In this document: one piece after another, positions 1 through 13,219 of the stretch | Position numbering within the stretch: position 1 is the stretch's first letter | How the letters are laid out: every line of letters begins with the position of its first letter | Source: Emergomyces orientalis | Taxonomy: Eukaryota > Ascomycota > Eurotiomycetes > Onygenales > Ajellomycetaceae | Length of the DNA stretch: 64,000 nucleotides | Assembly: GCA_002110485.1 (NCBI GenBank) | Contig: MOWL01000002.1 | Location: 744,001 to 808,000, forward strand | Direction: 5' to 3' | Notes under the pieces: model-generated | Database searches by the model: none | The model's input: only the letters and a program-made list of their open reading frames with translations | What the model was told of the DNA's origin: nothing | Position numbers and translations under genes: made by a program

Positions 1-71
1 ACAATCACAAAATTCCCTCGTGTTTTTAGTTTTGCGTCATTGTTGACTTTGCGAGTTATGAACCACCGCAG

Positions 72-1767
72 AGCCACCAGCGAAAACAGAACCGCCCGCT
101 GCTACAAAACCTCCAGTTGCGGATGGCCAAACAGATGGAGCCTCAGCAGATTTTGGAGGGTCCCAACTGCAGGAACCAGATTACTCAGTCAATGTCAAAC
201 TGAGCGACTTGCAAGCGGACCCAAATAATCCGTTATATTCGATTAAAAGCTTTGAGGAACTTGGGCTGTAAGACATTTTGATCTCCCCCCTCCCTCCCTT
301 TTATCTTTCCCTTATACACACTTCCCAAAACTCATCGTTGCCGGAAATATAGACATCCATCGGTTCTCCAAGGTCTACATGCTATGAGCTTTCGTCGTCC
401 CTCGAAGATTCAGGAAAAGGCCCTTCCACTTCTTCTAAATAACCCCCCAGCGAACATGATCGGCCAGTCACAATCCGGTACAGGAAAAACTGCCGCATTC
501 GTCCTAAACATCCTCTCTCGCCTTGATCTATCTCCGCAAATGGAACTTGCACCACAGGCATTAGTACTGGCCCCCAGTCGTGAATTGGCTCGTCAGATTG
601 TGGGTGTTATCCAAGTAATGGGTTCATACGTCGAAAAGTTGAAGGTTGCTACGGCTGTACCTATGGAGTCAAATCGCAATCAAAAAGTAGAAGCTTCTGT
701 TGTTGTAGGCACTCCAGGAACTGTGATGGATCTCATCCGGAAACGGCTATTCAATACCCAACACTTAAAAGTCCTGGTGCTAGATGAGGCAGACAATATG
801 CTGGACCAACAGGGCCTGGGAGATCAATGTATCCGTGTTAAAGGGTAAGCCTCCGCATCGCTATCTTTTACTCTATACATTTTCCTTTCGACTAATATGG
901 AGACAGACTACTTCCAAGAACCGTTCAAGTTGTGCTCTTTTCAGCCACTTTCCCTGATCATGTCGTTCGTTACGCCAACAAGTTTGCGCCGAATGCCAAT
1001 CAGATTACCCTTAAGCATGAAGAGTTGACAGTTGAGGGCATCAAACAGCTTTATTTGGACTGTGACTCGGATGAGCACAAATTCGATATTCTGGTGAAGT
1101 TCTACGGCCTGCTTACCATCGGATCGTCAATTATTTTCGTGAAGGTAACATATTCCCCCCCATGACGTAAACACTTTTCCCACACTCTAACCGCGAGCCA
1201 CAGACCCGAACTTCAGCAGCTGAGATTGAACGGCGAATGGTGGCCGAAGGCCACGCCGTTGTGTCCCTGACTGGTGGTGTTGATGGGCAGAAACGCGATG
1301 AAATCATCGACAGGTTCCGCCAAGGTGACGCCAAGGTTCTCATCACCACAAACGTCCTGGCTCGGGGAATCGATGTACAGACCGTATCAATGGTTATCAA
1401 CTATGTATGTTTTCCAAAAAACTCCCCCCCCCCTTTGTCTCCTTCTTAGCAACATCCACAACTAATTGTACTCCCAAAACCTAAAAAACAGGACATCCCC
1501 GAACTCCACGCTCCACAGGCTACTAAGCGTATCGCTGACGCCCAAACGTATCTCCACCGCATCGGTCGTACCGGCCGCTTCGGCCGCGTTGGCGTCGCCG
1601 TGTCCTTCGTTGCGAATAAAGATGAATGGCAGATGCTCCAGGACATCAAAAATTATTTCAATACCGACATCCAGCGTGTGAACACTCACGATTGGGACGA
1701 GGTTGAGGAGGTGGTAAAGGGCATTATCCGAAGCTCGAGAGCCGGGTCGAATTTCCAACGCTCTTAA
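72..1767 (+). CDS. DBP5: DEAD-box ATP-dependent RNA helicase DBP5 (5' end outside window)
   Basis: This is the mRNA-export helicase that remodels mRNPs at the cytoplasmic face of the nuclear pore. Visible exons are 72-265, 353-844, 907-1144, 1204-1404 and 1492-1767; the first begins after an acceptor at 70-71, so the true start lies upstream of the window. Motifs appear in family order: a Q-motif region (RRPSKIQ), Walker A SGTGKT, PSRELA, TPGT, DEAD (VLDEADNML), SAT (LFSATF), the TNVLARGID block and [11 protein letters not shown]. The segment [13 protein letters not shown] before the core is characteristic of Dbp5 rather than eIF4A. The C-terminus is complete (stop 1765-1767). Phases agree across all four introns and no lesion is seen. 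Assignment to Dbp5 is from remembered family features. Confidence 0.95.
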
Positions 1768-4700
1768 CTCTCTCAAACGTTAGAAAAAACGGGATAGAAA
1801 AGAGATCTGTCCCAACCATTTGTTCGGTTTTCATTACGCCGTGTAATTTCGTGGCGACTATAGTTCCCATTGTGACCACCCGGCCAATATCTGAATCGAA
1901 CCATAGCATTCTATTTTGACACATATCATGCCCCTTTTTTTTCGAGAGGGAAAGAAAGAATCTGTACCTGGAGCACATGGTTTCCCCCACGCATAAATTC
2001 GTTTGACTAAATTTCGACCCCTTTTGTTTATCCTTTGAAGATCCTCCTTTACTACTACTGTGATGTGTCAATGAACCAAAAAAGCCCCTACCTGCCAGTT
2101 CCCCAACACAACACAACAACCAATGCTTTCTCCAATGAAACTTTTCTATACGCATTCTTGCTTCAAACCACTGCTTTTCCAAACCCCTTCTCCTCTCTCT
2201 TAATGTCAGGTAGATATTTCAACGGCAGTTTTCTCTTATCTACGCCTGCAAGCACAAAAGGCGAAAAATTCAGGACAAATGAAAAGAACTAGACAGCAAC
2301 TGATGAATAAAGAAGGTAAACAAATGGTTCGATTTGATTTAAATATATGTCTTGTCGACGCACCGGTTGAGAATTGAAAACCCTGTCTAGAAGAATGAAT
2401 GGGATTGACGATCAGAACGAGAATAATTCCCCAGTTTTCGTGTCTTTTCTTATTTAGAGAGGCATTTTTATGCGCCAAAACTCATTCTCAGAGGACATAA
2501 TTCAAAACAAGCTGACTATATGCAAGGCTGCACAGCCAAGAAAAGTCAGGCTTTATATATTCTCGTGTGGTGATGTGTAGCTCTCTCGATTGGCCAGCCG
2601 AACATAAAAGAGGGGGAAGGCGGGAGGTTGGCAAACAAGACAACTTTAACAGTTTTCCGGGAACCTCGTTGGGTCGGACACTTTGCTATCCTCATTGTCA
2701 GATCATCTACGTACGTTTATAACGGAGTCGTTCAACTGGATCAGATTGGGGACGTCTCCCCATCTCAAGTCGATCATTCCCCTCCAGCTGCTGGTCCCTT
2801 AGAAGTGACACCTCCGATTTGTGTCTTCTGCAGATCTAGAGGGTTCCTTACTTTTCTTTTTCTAATTTTATTTTATTTTTTATTTTTTTATTTTTTTCAA
2901 ATGGATGCATTCAATACAATTCACTAACCTATTAATGGGCATTCAGGAAGTTTTGAATAAGTCCAGATGCATTATTTTCAACCCTAAAACTCGTATATTT
3001 TTTGGGTTTTAATCCCAAGGATTTTCTGGCGTGCTTGGCTAACCTGTCCTCAATCTCCAAGGTTCTAGGCCGTGTTGGATCGGCACTGGCTGGGGAATCT
3101 GCTCTCTATAAAACCTGATGGACCGAAATTCGATTTAAGCTTGTTTAAACTATTGGTTTGCAACCACGACGGAACAGGCCTCCCCAACGCCAACAAATAT
3201 CGCGAGTTGAAAGCTTGACTTGACACACCGTACTCACCAGGGTACAACTCAAATTAAAACATTTCCATCAAACACAGAACAATAAGCTATCTAATTTATG
3301 TATCTGCAGTGCAATACAAATTGAGCCACGGGGCACTCCATTCCCCCCCTCAACACCTAAATGCAATAAGCAGCGCCATTCGGATCCATTCTCCAAATGG
3401 CGGGACCGTGTGGACTGTTTCGAGGCCTGTAAACTCCGATATTTTAGGTTTCGAAATCCTGGGAACGAATCCAGAAGATAGATTAGCAATTTTGAGGTCT
3501 GATATCATTTTAACTCAACAGAAAACTTGCCACCTGTAGAATTGAACTTGAGAAAGATATTCTGGTCCGATGATATGAACTTTTAGATATGAAGAGCAGG
3601 AAAAAGGAGAAGAAGCTCTCTCATGTAAAAATATCACTTATTTCCCGTCCAAGTGTTAGATTTCAAGTGATGATTTTAGGTATTTTTAACACCAACTCCG
3701 AGATCAAAGTTGATACTTTGAGTCTCTCTTACCACAGAACCTAGTAGCATACTCTGTTCCGCGTTCTAATATCAAGAGAGTGCTACGTAGCAACCAATTT
3801 ATATAGACACCCCTGACAAAAACGTTAGAGTTTAGAGCAGTAATCAATTTTCCATTGATCTGCAAAGCATAAGCGAGCAAAGCAAGATTTATGATTAGAG
3901 CAGAAGAAGCAATTCCACAAGAAGAATTCTACACTATTGGAAAGTTAGAAATCACGCTCTTCGTACCTATCTCTAGAGGTACCTAGGTAGGTATCTAAAA
4001 GAGGGGCAGAAGGGAATTGATGAATAAAAGGACAGATACAGCAGAAGCTTCGAGTAGAAATAGAAATAGAAATGAAGATTGATTCTGCAAAGTCTTAATA
4101 TATCGGGAAAAAAAAAGGGAGAAAGAAAAGCTTTGTGTCTACAGATGGATAAACAATATGATTGTCTATTTTGGGATAGGTGTCCTTGCAATAATTAGCA
4201 CACCCAGACCCACACCCAGACTCGTACATGGACGTGCTTGAAACACCAAGAATATTCAACAGGCAGCTGTACGATGGGGTGGCTCGCTGCCCCTGTCCTC
4301 GGACAACGGACAATTCAGATCGCTGCACTCACGGAGAATAGCCGGATTCAACTCCATTCATTCGAATTTTTGTACGATTATAGGTTGAATTACTGTGATG
4401 CCTCAAAGAACCAGAAAGCTACCTAGGTTATGCAATGTGTATCTCGCATTCAGTTACTTCCATATTACTAGCTCTAACCTCACCTGTCGCAGCTTGAATG
4501 CATGGAATATAGAAACAGAATAGCCCTTGGTTAATCCGATTCAGAGACCTTGACCTCGTAAGGTACATGTAAAGGTCTTTTTTTAAACCAGAGACTATTT
4601 TCAGTTGTGGTGGTGGTTGGGTTGGCATAATCCTGGAGTGTTCTCCTGGTCAAATAGTACCGACGATGCTAGATCCATAAGAACATCAGCGCGGCTTATA

Positions 4701-5267
4701 TCTGCATATGTCTTCAAGGTAGTATTGTCTTATTGTATCAAAAACTATACCATATTTACAAGCTTGAGTATAGCTTAACTAGATGAGTATGGGTGGGCAT
4801 GCACATATTACAATTTGCAGTTTTTCATGTGACATAGCCATGCTAGAAGAATTATATGAGGTGTCTGGATGTATTTTATTAAGAAGCTTAGATAGAAAGT
4901 GAGGTTGTTGGCAAACATTACTAAAATAATAAAATGTGATGTGGACATACTTATATATACCCCATACACATCAACATAAATAGACAGAAAAACAGGGGAT
5001 ATATTAGGAAAAAGGAGGGTGAAAGAAAAACACTGAAGCCCAGAACGTCAGTTGATATCATATCACATCATTTCATCATTGATCATAAATGACGGAAGCA
5101 AGAGAAATATCTTCCAAAATCATGGAAAAATAGAACGGGGGCAGGAAAGTATTAAGCAACATTAATACCCTTGCGCTATGCACTTGTCCAGCAATTATCA
5201 AAGGCCTGCATGCATGGTCCACACATAAGGGGGAACACCACAATCCAATCAACGATCAATGTTTCAT
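1768..5267. other. AT-rich intergenic spacer
   Basis: I see no supportable gene in these 3.5 kb. Frames are short, interrupted and low in complexity. There is a T-rich tract around 2850-2900. The left part must contain the DBP5 3' UTR and the right part the 3' end of the convergent methyltransferase. Confidence 0.6.
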
Positions 5268-7115
5268 TCAATCCGCGACTTTCTGGCCATATATAAAATG
5301 CACCTTCGTATAGAAATGGATACTCCGATCCTTCAGATCCCTCCGGACTCCAGCAAGAAGAATCTCGACCTCCTCCGGTTTCCACCCCAAGATGCGGATC
5401 AGTGGCGCTGACGAATATGCTCCAAGCGCCTGGAACATTTGTAGCTGATGATAGCGACCAAGCTCCTTAAGCTTCTTATCTTTGGGCCAAGGGCTGAAAG
5501 GTAACTGTTGCTTTCGTTAACAAAAATAAGAAGAAGAAGATGAGAGAGCGAGGAAGTGTATGAAACTGAACCACCCCACTTACAATACGGTGCTCTGCTT
5601 TGACATTCTTGAACCCGGCTTCCTTCATCCGGTCCGCCCACGTAGACACTTGAGACATAGACTTTCCAAATTTTTCTGATGCCTCAATCAGCAGGTTCCT
5701 CCAACGGCGAAAGTCCTTTGCTCTTGCAATCGTCTCATCGCCGAAAAAATCAAGCTCGATGGACTGGATTTCCATCCAGCCGTTTGGATTCAGATATTTG
5801 TAAGCTTGTTGGAATAGCTTGTCATAGTCCTTGACCATACCTTCCATCTCACGAGCATGGATGAAGTCGAATGGTTGAGTGTACGACCAAGTAGATTCAA
5901 AATCGTCTACTTCGAACTTGCAATTTGGAGGGGTCCTAACAGTATGATCCCCCAATTAGGCAACGGAAGAACTAATCGAGGGATGGGGAGAGTTATTTTG
6001 AGGAATATATACCATGATGGCTGGATAGGGCTTAAGTCATTCCCTGTATTTCCATGCGAATTAGATCTAGAACACTTTTTGCCCCTCGAAAGGTTTGACA
6101 CGAACCGACAACTTCTGCACTTGGGTGATCACTGCCGTTATCCTCCAGTTAGACAATATAGCGGTTGGATCGGTCAAAATGAAACAGTATGCAGGATTAA
6201 ACATACTCTGCAAAGTCAATTGCCCATATACCTATGTTCGTCCTCACCGTCGTTAGCTATCCTTTCAAAGCCAAGTAACAGGACGAAGCCATGTTTGTCA
6301 AATAAAAATTGATAATCAAAAGCTTTGGGAATACGGCACCTGTGCCAGTCCCTAAGTCAAGAACCCGCCGCACATTTTCGGGGACTGGAGCTAGGTAAAG
6401 AGCACCAGCAAGGAGGGTTCGGTATATGTGGTGATTCAGATCCATGCGATCTTGCTCTTGCTCGTCGTTTGGCTACAACAGGGTTCCTGTCATTAACTAG
6501 ATACAAACTTACGATATTTGTGGAAGATTCCCGGTGGGAATTATTTTACCAGAATATATTCCCCTTCTTTAAAGGCATGGTATCTTCGCCCGTTCTAAAA
6601 CATCATGTCGGAATATGGTGTAGTTAGTACACATTTCTCTCAGGGTTTTTTTTTACTCATTGGCAAACGCTGATTACAAAAGTCCGTCTTGGAGATGATA
6701 TAACAAGTTCCGCATGTTGCAAGGACTTTTGTAGACCCATAGGGGTTCTGGGGTGTTCATGAGCCATTGGTGAAGAGCAACAACCTCATATCTAAACATG
6801 TTAGTTATAGTACATTAGTTATGAAGAGTCAACATAAATACTGGCCACGTACTTATAGTTCCTGATGCTGGATGTCACTGATGTGGTGTAGCTGGCATCA
6901 CCGAGTCTTTCAGAAAGAACGTCAGTCCATACATTCACCAACCAGATCGTTGTTTCATGACACTCACGAGCCTTCGTAGGCAGAGTCGGAATCGGATGCA
7001 TTGTCCTAGAGAGGAATTGGGAAGTAACAATTTAGCGAAGTTTTAATGTGATTGAGGGAACAATTACCTCGACTTCAAGCATACGCAAATCAACAGCTGG
7101 ATGATTGTCTGCCAT
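5268..7115 (-). CDS. LaeA-like SAM-dependent methyltransferase, 11 exons including a 7-nt microexon
   Basis: This is a predicted class I S-adenosylmethionine methyltransferase of the LaeA-like family common in filamentous fungi; its substrate is unknown. Exons in transcript order are 7068-7115, 6968-7005, 6853-6906, 6785-6791, 6550-6594, 6340-6472, 6207-6231, 6106-6131, 6013-6043, 5584-5935 and 5268-5504. They total 996 nt and 331 aa with consistent phases. The N-terminus is acidic and Ser-rich (DNASDSDSAYEGS). It is followed by the family signature YENGRRYH, the SAM-binding motif I DLGTGTGIWAIDFA, the post-I region (VVGNDLSPIQP) and the HAREMEG motif. The 7-nt exon restores the conserved YE before NGRRYH, and exons of 25, 26 and 31 nt follow. 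Start chosen at 7115 because it opens the only frame reaching the second exon. The family is a strong call; the exact role (regulator or biosynthetic enzyme) is open. Confidence 0.85.
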
Positions 7116-10065
7116 CTCTAGTTGAAGAAATAACTAGCCGGCCAATGGTTGGTTTTGAACTCTTAACTAAAACAAAATTTTTCAATATACGTAGGTAATT
7201 ATTAGTGATTCTTTTGTCATTGAAAGGGCAGCTTTACAAAAAGACGGAGAGAGAAGTTGATTTGGGCCATTGCAACCCTAGGACGTAAGCCATTGCATTT
7301 ATACTTCTGAGTTCCCGCATTCATCCCAGGATGTTCAACAGCCCTGCTTATTTACTTTTTTCTTTTCTTTTTTCGGTCAGTTGTGGGGGTCTTTTGCCTT
7401 TGTTGGCTGGCTTATCACCCCATATCCTTGTGTAATCATACGCAGTGATACATCTCTTAACGAATAATAAACGTGGTTGACGTCTGGAATAAACTCGCCC
7501 GCATACACTAATTGATGAGCCTTGCTCGCGGTTATTCAGGGCCGGCTTCCCCGCGCCCTAAGGTCAACGTGCTGCAAAAGAAATTGACGCGGCATGCATT
7601 ATGCAGCCGAGCGAGACAAGGCTTGGTTCACAACCATTGACCAGCGGATTGCCTTGATGGATGCCACGAAACCAGGGTTTTTGCGTTTTGCGGCCGTTTC
7701 TCTTTACCCAGTACAAGACATCGAGGTATGTGACCGCTTCAAAATTTCGTCGCTCAGGACAACTAAACTCTTCGGAAGTAGTTTAAGCGGCGCCATAAGG
7801 CTGTTCCGTGAAGTGCATTACGGTTGTAATTCAGTCTTCTTGATCCGAATCGGCACTCCAGCCGGAACCACCATGAAGCTAGCCATTATTTGGTGGCTAG
7901 AGTGTGTTCGGTAAGCAGCAGCTTTAGCTGAAGTGATCTGTCTCAATTTTGCAGAGAAGATTGGCGCACCCAAGCGGTTGGGTTAGCTTACCTAGTTGTC
8001 GCAATCAGTTCAGCAGCTCGGCGGGGGCAAACTCCTCAAATCACGCCAAATGGATAACCTTTCAATCCAAAATCATAAGATAAACAACAGTGTGCGGCTC
8101 CGGTGTACATGTCTCATTTTTCTTTTAGTTGCAACGCCTTGGGAAAGAGAGGTGTGAATTACATGCAAATGAATGAAATCATGTGGGCAAATATGAGTCT
8201 GCGTGGTGGGGGTTTCAATGATTAGCCATGCATGTTGCTAGCTTAGAAGCCTTTCATTAATCTCGTGATAACTGGGAAAGCGAACCCAGATTTCATGCTC
8301 AAAATTTGAACGAATAGTAGGACTCTTATTAGGTCTGCATCCGTGTTTAACTCAGCCATCGGACTACAGTATTTGCTTTTATTTTCGTCCGCGCCACGCG
8401 AGCCCAGGTATTTCAACAGTAAGCTCTCAGACCCCCAATTTTAAGTTAGAGCAACAAAACAAGCTTGCTGAAATTCCGAACCTCAAAAACAAGCCTCCCA
8501 ATATAACTGGGTCCAGCGTATGCACAAAGAGCTGTTCATCAACTGTAGGATGCATTTTGCCCTTCTCCGACATTAAACGGCTACGTATTTCGATATTGGC
8601 TTCCCGCAACTTTTCCAGCGTGGCAGCTCAAAGGGCAGTGATAGCAGAAACCCAAGGTGCAGGTTGGAACTTGCGGGGATAACTTATGCATCCATGTGCT
8701 TGACAGCCGCAGCTGCGCTCCTAACTCAGTCCAACCCAAGGGGAATTAAGTATCTACTTTTGGCTGCTGATCTGGCCGTTTTCAGTATTTGCGGTTAAAG
8801 CATGCAGCTCTCATCATGAGGTTTTTCCCTGCTGGGATCTATTTAGTTATGCCCAACCAATTTACTGGGGGATAAAGAAAATGAGGTGAAACAAACAAAC
8901 ATGGCGATCTACGCATCGAAGGTACTGAATCTGTCATATGGAGTACTCCATTGGGATATTTCTCTCGTAGATTTTCTGTGTGTATGTCCGTCTTTTTCCT
9001 AATTCTACCAACCAAAATAGGGACGGAATCGTGCACTATTTGATAATATGCTAGATGTGGAAGCCATGCGAACAATGCCTTGCGGCGGACTGCACGATCT
9101 CTTTCGTTTATTATTGCTTTCAACCACAAAAGTTGGATTGAAACGACCTAGAAGAACAGTCTCTTTCCAGCAAAAGAAATCAAAAACTGAATAACTTTGA
9201 CAGCGATAACTGTTTTGCTTGAATTCTGTTTGAATATCTAGCAACTGGCTTGCAACTAGACGCAGCGTGGGTAAGAAATAAACCTAGGTTTCCGAGTGTT
9301 AACCACATCGTTTCAACAAAGCCCACCCCGTGTGTAGGAAGTTGTTCGGTATGTGCGTTCAGAATATGGCTGCTGATTTTAAATAAATAAAATTGGAGAT
9401 ATACAGCGGAGTCGCACCCAGGTCCTCCTCGAAGAATGGCCGAAGAGACTCATGATATACGACCAGCCAGGTTTCCTTTTATGTTCGCTCGGCGCTCTCC
9501 ACTCTCCGACAGGATTGCATCCACATAGAAGGGAACGAAGGAATTGGAATATTCGACAAGCTCATGGCCATACAGCTGCTATTGTTGAGTGTGGATCTCG
9601 TGCGCAAGTCCATGTAACTTGTCCCTAGCAAGAAACGTGTTCTTCAGGGTCAGGAAGACACCAACTGAGAGGGCGAACAATGCACGTGCAAACTTGGTGT
9701 GGGGATGTCCAGAATGGGCTCAGCTTGCTCTCCAACTGCTGTATCCAGCTTAATCCAGGTAATTGCCGAATGTATCGGGCTCATTGAGCACGAGGAGCAG
9801 GTCAGACCACTAAGAGTTCAGAGGATGCCACAACCCCACCAGCCCTAATCCAACGCTAGGGTTTCTAGCTCCCTGTCAACCTCAGGGAAAACAACCTCGA
9901 CAGAACCTTTCATACCTCCCCATCATTGGTGAACCAGAAATCAATCACCTAGACCGAAGTTCATAAGAATGTAACGTTTACTACATATAGCGAGTCCCAT
10001 CCCGCAAGAATGAACTTCGGGCACCAATTCTCCAGGGAACCCACCACCAACAAAATCCAACGACA
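7116..10065. other. intergenic spacer between divergent methyltransferase and nuclease genes
   Basis: This holds the two divergent promoters. Short frames occur (for example 7594-7914 +, 8839-9244 -), but none has recognisable motifs, a consistent exon chain or coding-like composition. I see no repeat array or RNA gene. Confidence 0.55.
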
Positions 10066-11419
10066 ATGTTGTTTACACCCAAATCGGCAATCCCGTTAAT
10101 CGCTCTCCTGGCTACCGGCTCACAGGCATGGAGCACAAAGGTTCATAACCAAATTGCCTTTATGGCCGAGAGCTTCCTGACTCCTCAGACGACAAAGATC
10201 ATCAAACATATTCTCGAGCCACAATATGACGGCTCAATTGGCCGTGCAGCCGCGTGGGCAGACGAATTTGGCCACACAGATGAGGGGAAGTATACATCCA
10301 CGTGGCATTATATTAATCCGGCGGATAGTGTTAGTTTATATTCCGTCCCTTGTTGTCCCTATTCATATATATATATATATACACGTTTGTATTTGTTTCA
10401 AAAAAGTTATGTTAATCTGCACAGCCTGGGGAATACAATATGTAATTCCTCACTTGGATGAATTGACTGAATACTGATGTATGCTAAACTCCTAACCCCC
10501 GGCCTACTGTAATGTTTACTACAACAGGGATTGCACTGAGCCGGGCTGCATTGTCCAAGCCATTGCAAATGCCACGGTCAAGTTTGAGTCGTGCGTTGAT
10601 GCCGTCAAAGCTGGCAAACTCAAGCATGGATCGGATGTTGCATGCTCCAGGTCTTTGAAATTCCTTGCGCGTACGTACTTCGTTTCACTCTCGGCAGAGA
10701 CGAAGAATCAGACGAAGGAGGTCTGCGTGAAATAGCTGAGAGCTGACACATTCATTGTATTGTTAGATTTCATTGGAGATATCACCCAGCCACTCCATAC
10801 CACCGGAGTTGCCCTTGGTGGAAACGCATATCCAGTTACATTTGGCGGGAAAGAAACTAATCTCCACTCGGTGCGTATGCCCAAAGGAATCTACCGTTTA
10901 CCGATATAATATTTCATCTGTTGATTAGGGGGGAAATATGTTTTTTTTCCCTTCTTTTTCCCACAAAAAGGAGATAAAACTAACCAACCACCCCAGGTCT
11001 GGGATACTGCAATCATCATGGCAGACGCAAAGGTCGACGAGGGCTTCTCTAACAAAACCATTGACCCATACTTCTCCAAACTCCTTTCGCGCATCAAAAG
11101 AGACAATTTTTACATCCCCACCCAAGAATGGCTAGAATGCACGGACCCATCCACCCCAATTGCATGCGCCCTAGCCTGGGCCCGCGACTCCAATGCTTTG
11201 ACGTGCGATTACGCCTTTAGCCAGGTGTTCAATAGCACAGATCTATTGGAGAGCGGGTATGCGAGCGGTGCGTTCCCGATTGTGCAATTGCAGGTTAGCA
11301 AGTCTGCGCTGAGGCTGGCGACGTGGCTGAATCGGTTTGCTGGGGGTTGGTATAAGGATCGAGAGGTGATTTTGGAGACAAACCCGAGTTGGTTGTTGGG
11401 ACCGATGAAGGGGAAATAA
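10066..11419 (+). CDS. secreted zinc-dependent S1/P1-type nuclease, one non-AG acceptor
   Basis: This is an extracellular trinuclear-zinc nuclease that degrades single-stranded DNA and RNA. Exons are 10066-10329, 10496-10670, 10767-10870 and 10997-11419, giving 321 aa. A signal peptide (LIALLATGSQA) would be cut just before the Trp that becomes residue 1 and a zinc ligand, as in P1 nuclease (WSTKVHNQ). Other family ligand motifs are AAWADEFGH, TSTWHYIN, HFIGDITQPLH and LHSVWDTAI. Cys-rich CNVYYNRDC follows the first intron. Oddity: to join NPADS to PPAYCNVYYN in frame, the first intron must end at 10495 with AA instead of AG. The next AG (just before 10529) would delete about 13 residues including a Cys, and only if an earlier donor is used. 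The gene may therefore be damaged, atypically spliced or misread at one base. Confidence 0.85.
10330..10495 (+). other. intron 1 of the S1/P1 nuclease with terminal AA
   Basis: The donor GTTAGT follows the conserved NPADS codons, and the intron carries an (AT)n run at about 10366-10381. Branch-like CTAAAC/CTAAC motifs lie at 10483-10496. No AG lies between about 10424 and 10527, so the expected 3' boundary reads CCTAA. Confidence 0.5.
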
Positions 11420-12207
11420 GGTAGACGCATGGGTGAGATGAAGATGATCATGTTGTTAGAAAAGTGTAGGGACTGCATTATTGTAGAGCAGTAGCCAAGG
11501 GTTTTATGTATGTATAGGCAGAATTATTCCTTGGCTGACGTTATGGAAAATGTCACAATTTCATTTATCCCAGTCCATACATTCAAATTAGCTTTGTCCA
11601 CTTGTGTAGAACACTTTTGATATCATTTCAATAATAATATGAGCATCTGATGCCAGTTTCTTTCGGGTGGATAGACTTTTCCCCCAGCCTGGGCAGAAAT
11701 CACAGTAACCTTTTTGACATCGTAAAAATGGGCCAAAGGTGGCAGTTTTGCCTAACAGAAGAGCAGAGATGCATGCTGGTTGCAGGGTTTGCTTGGAAAA
11801 AACAACCATGTTGCTGAAGGCGAGATGAGGATCCGCCGCCCATGCTGAGATGTCAGGAAGCTTATGGGCCAGTTATGTTATTCCACATCTGAAGTGCTGA
11901 GTATTGGAAGTTTTTACATATATATATGGGGATGAACGGTAATTGACTGATGCTAGGGTTTTAAATATATAGTGAAAGCTGAAGATGAATGCATCCCGCT
12001 TGTTTCTCAATAGCTTAGCAGAGAGCCTCTCTGTCTTTTCTGGGAAGTTGTTGTTCTGAAAAGAAACAACAAAGAAACAAAGGAGAAAGAGGAAGTTGAA
12101 CAAAGCTATTAATGCAGCAAGTGCCAGGGAAAAAGAAACGCTGAATAAAAATGAGAAGGAAAAAAAGGAAAAATCAAGGCCTTGAGTTGAGATAGGAATG
12201 CATAGGG
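11420..12207. other. intergenic, nuclease 3' flank
   Basis: No gene is visible. The region is AT-rich and includes the presumed nuclease 3' UTR. Confidence 0.5.
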
Positions 12208-12216
12208 AAAAAAAAA
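12208..12216 (-). terminator. Pol III T-run terminator of tRNA-Trp
   Basis: Nine consecutive Ts on the minus strand lie 20 nt beyond the tRNA 3' end. This is the usual RNA polymerase III stop. Confidence 0.7.
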
Positions 12217-12236
12217 GGGAGGATAATTCGAGTTTG

Positions 12237-12308
12237 TGAACCCGATGTGATTTGAACACATAACCTTCTGATCTGGAGTCAGACGCGCTACCGTTGCGCC
12301 ACAGGTCC
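12237..12308 (-). tRNA. tRNA-Trp (anticodon CCA), intronless
   Basis: The 72-nt cloverleaf folds completely. Acceptor GGACCTG pairs with CGGGTTC (two G-U pairs); the D stem is GCGC/GCGC with loop AACGGTA. The anticodon stem is TCTGA/TCAGA around loop CTCCAGA (anticodon CCA), and the T stem is ATGTG/CACAT with loop TTCAAAT; the discriminator is A. Box A (TGGCGCAACGG) and box B (GTTCAAATC) are intact. There is no intron. It stands alone in the spacer between the nuclease and the LIM gene. Confidence 0.95.
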
Positions 12309-13219
12309 TCGCTTGGTTAAAGACGAGAGAAATAAAAAAGCTTAACAGGCAAGCTGTGGGCAAGTTTATGCAAAAGATCACGTGATTTCCATGCCCTAAG
12401 GGATGGCATTGGGCAGTGTATGAGAGACCAAATCACTTATCAGCTCTTGAAGAAAAGATATAAAGGCAGAATAAGTTGTCTATCCAGTTTCTAAATGTAG
12501 ACTATTGGTTCAAAAATAGAAAATGGGAAAGGAGTTTTTGGAAGACAATCTCCCCTTCTATTCAACCTGTTCTGAAAATGCTGTCAATTGATAAGCGTTG
12601 AGCCGCGCAGTTTGAAAGTCAACATCACCAGACATATATTGATTTTGGTACAATACGTACGTTGAGCACCGTTGATTGAGTTGACTTGGACAAAGAGATG
12701 GAAGAGACGTGGAGTTTATATATAGAGAGAATTACAATGAAAAGAACAGGGACCTATATATATTCAATAGGCTTCAACGTGATAATCAGTGGGACAGGGG
12801 TATATATATATATATATAAAGGCGTAAAACAAAAGTTGTAGCCAACAAAATCGTGCAAGAATAGTATTATCGGGCACGTTATAGGGGGTGGGGGGCGGCA
12901 GGAGTCAAAAGAAGGGAGTTTACTGATATGGAAATCAAACATCAAACCAAAATAGAGAATAGAATTCCAGTCGTATATCCAAAAACAAAACAATGTTGAG
13001 ATGCCACAACACCATATTTTAAAATCTTTTTCTCAAAGAAACTCCGACAGAAGTAGACCTTTAGACCAAAGGTCAACTCAAATACTAAAAATAAAATAAA
13101 GAGAAAGAGAAAGACAGAGAACGATTGGAAATGCCGTGCGTGGTAGCCCTGGTCTATATTGAAATACATATATAGGCGAGTGGGGGATGCAGGGTGGGGC
13201 GTGAGGTGGTTGGGCTTCA
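12309..13219. other. intergenic with LIM gene 3' flank
   Basis: No gene is seen. A (TA)n tract lies at about 12800-12818. Confidence 0.5.
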
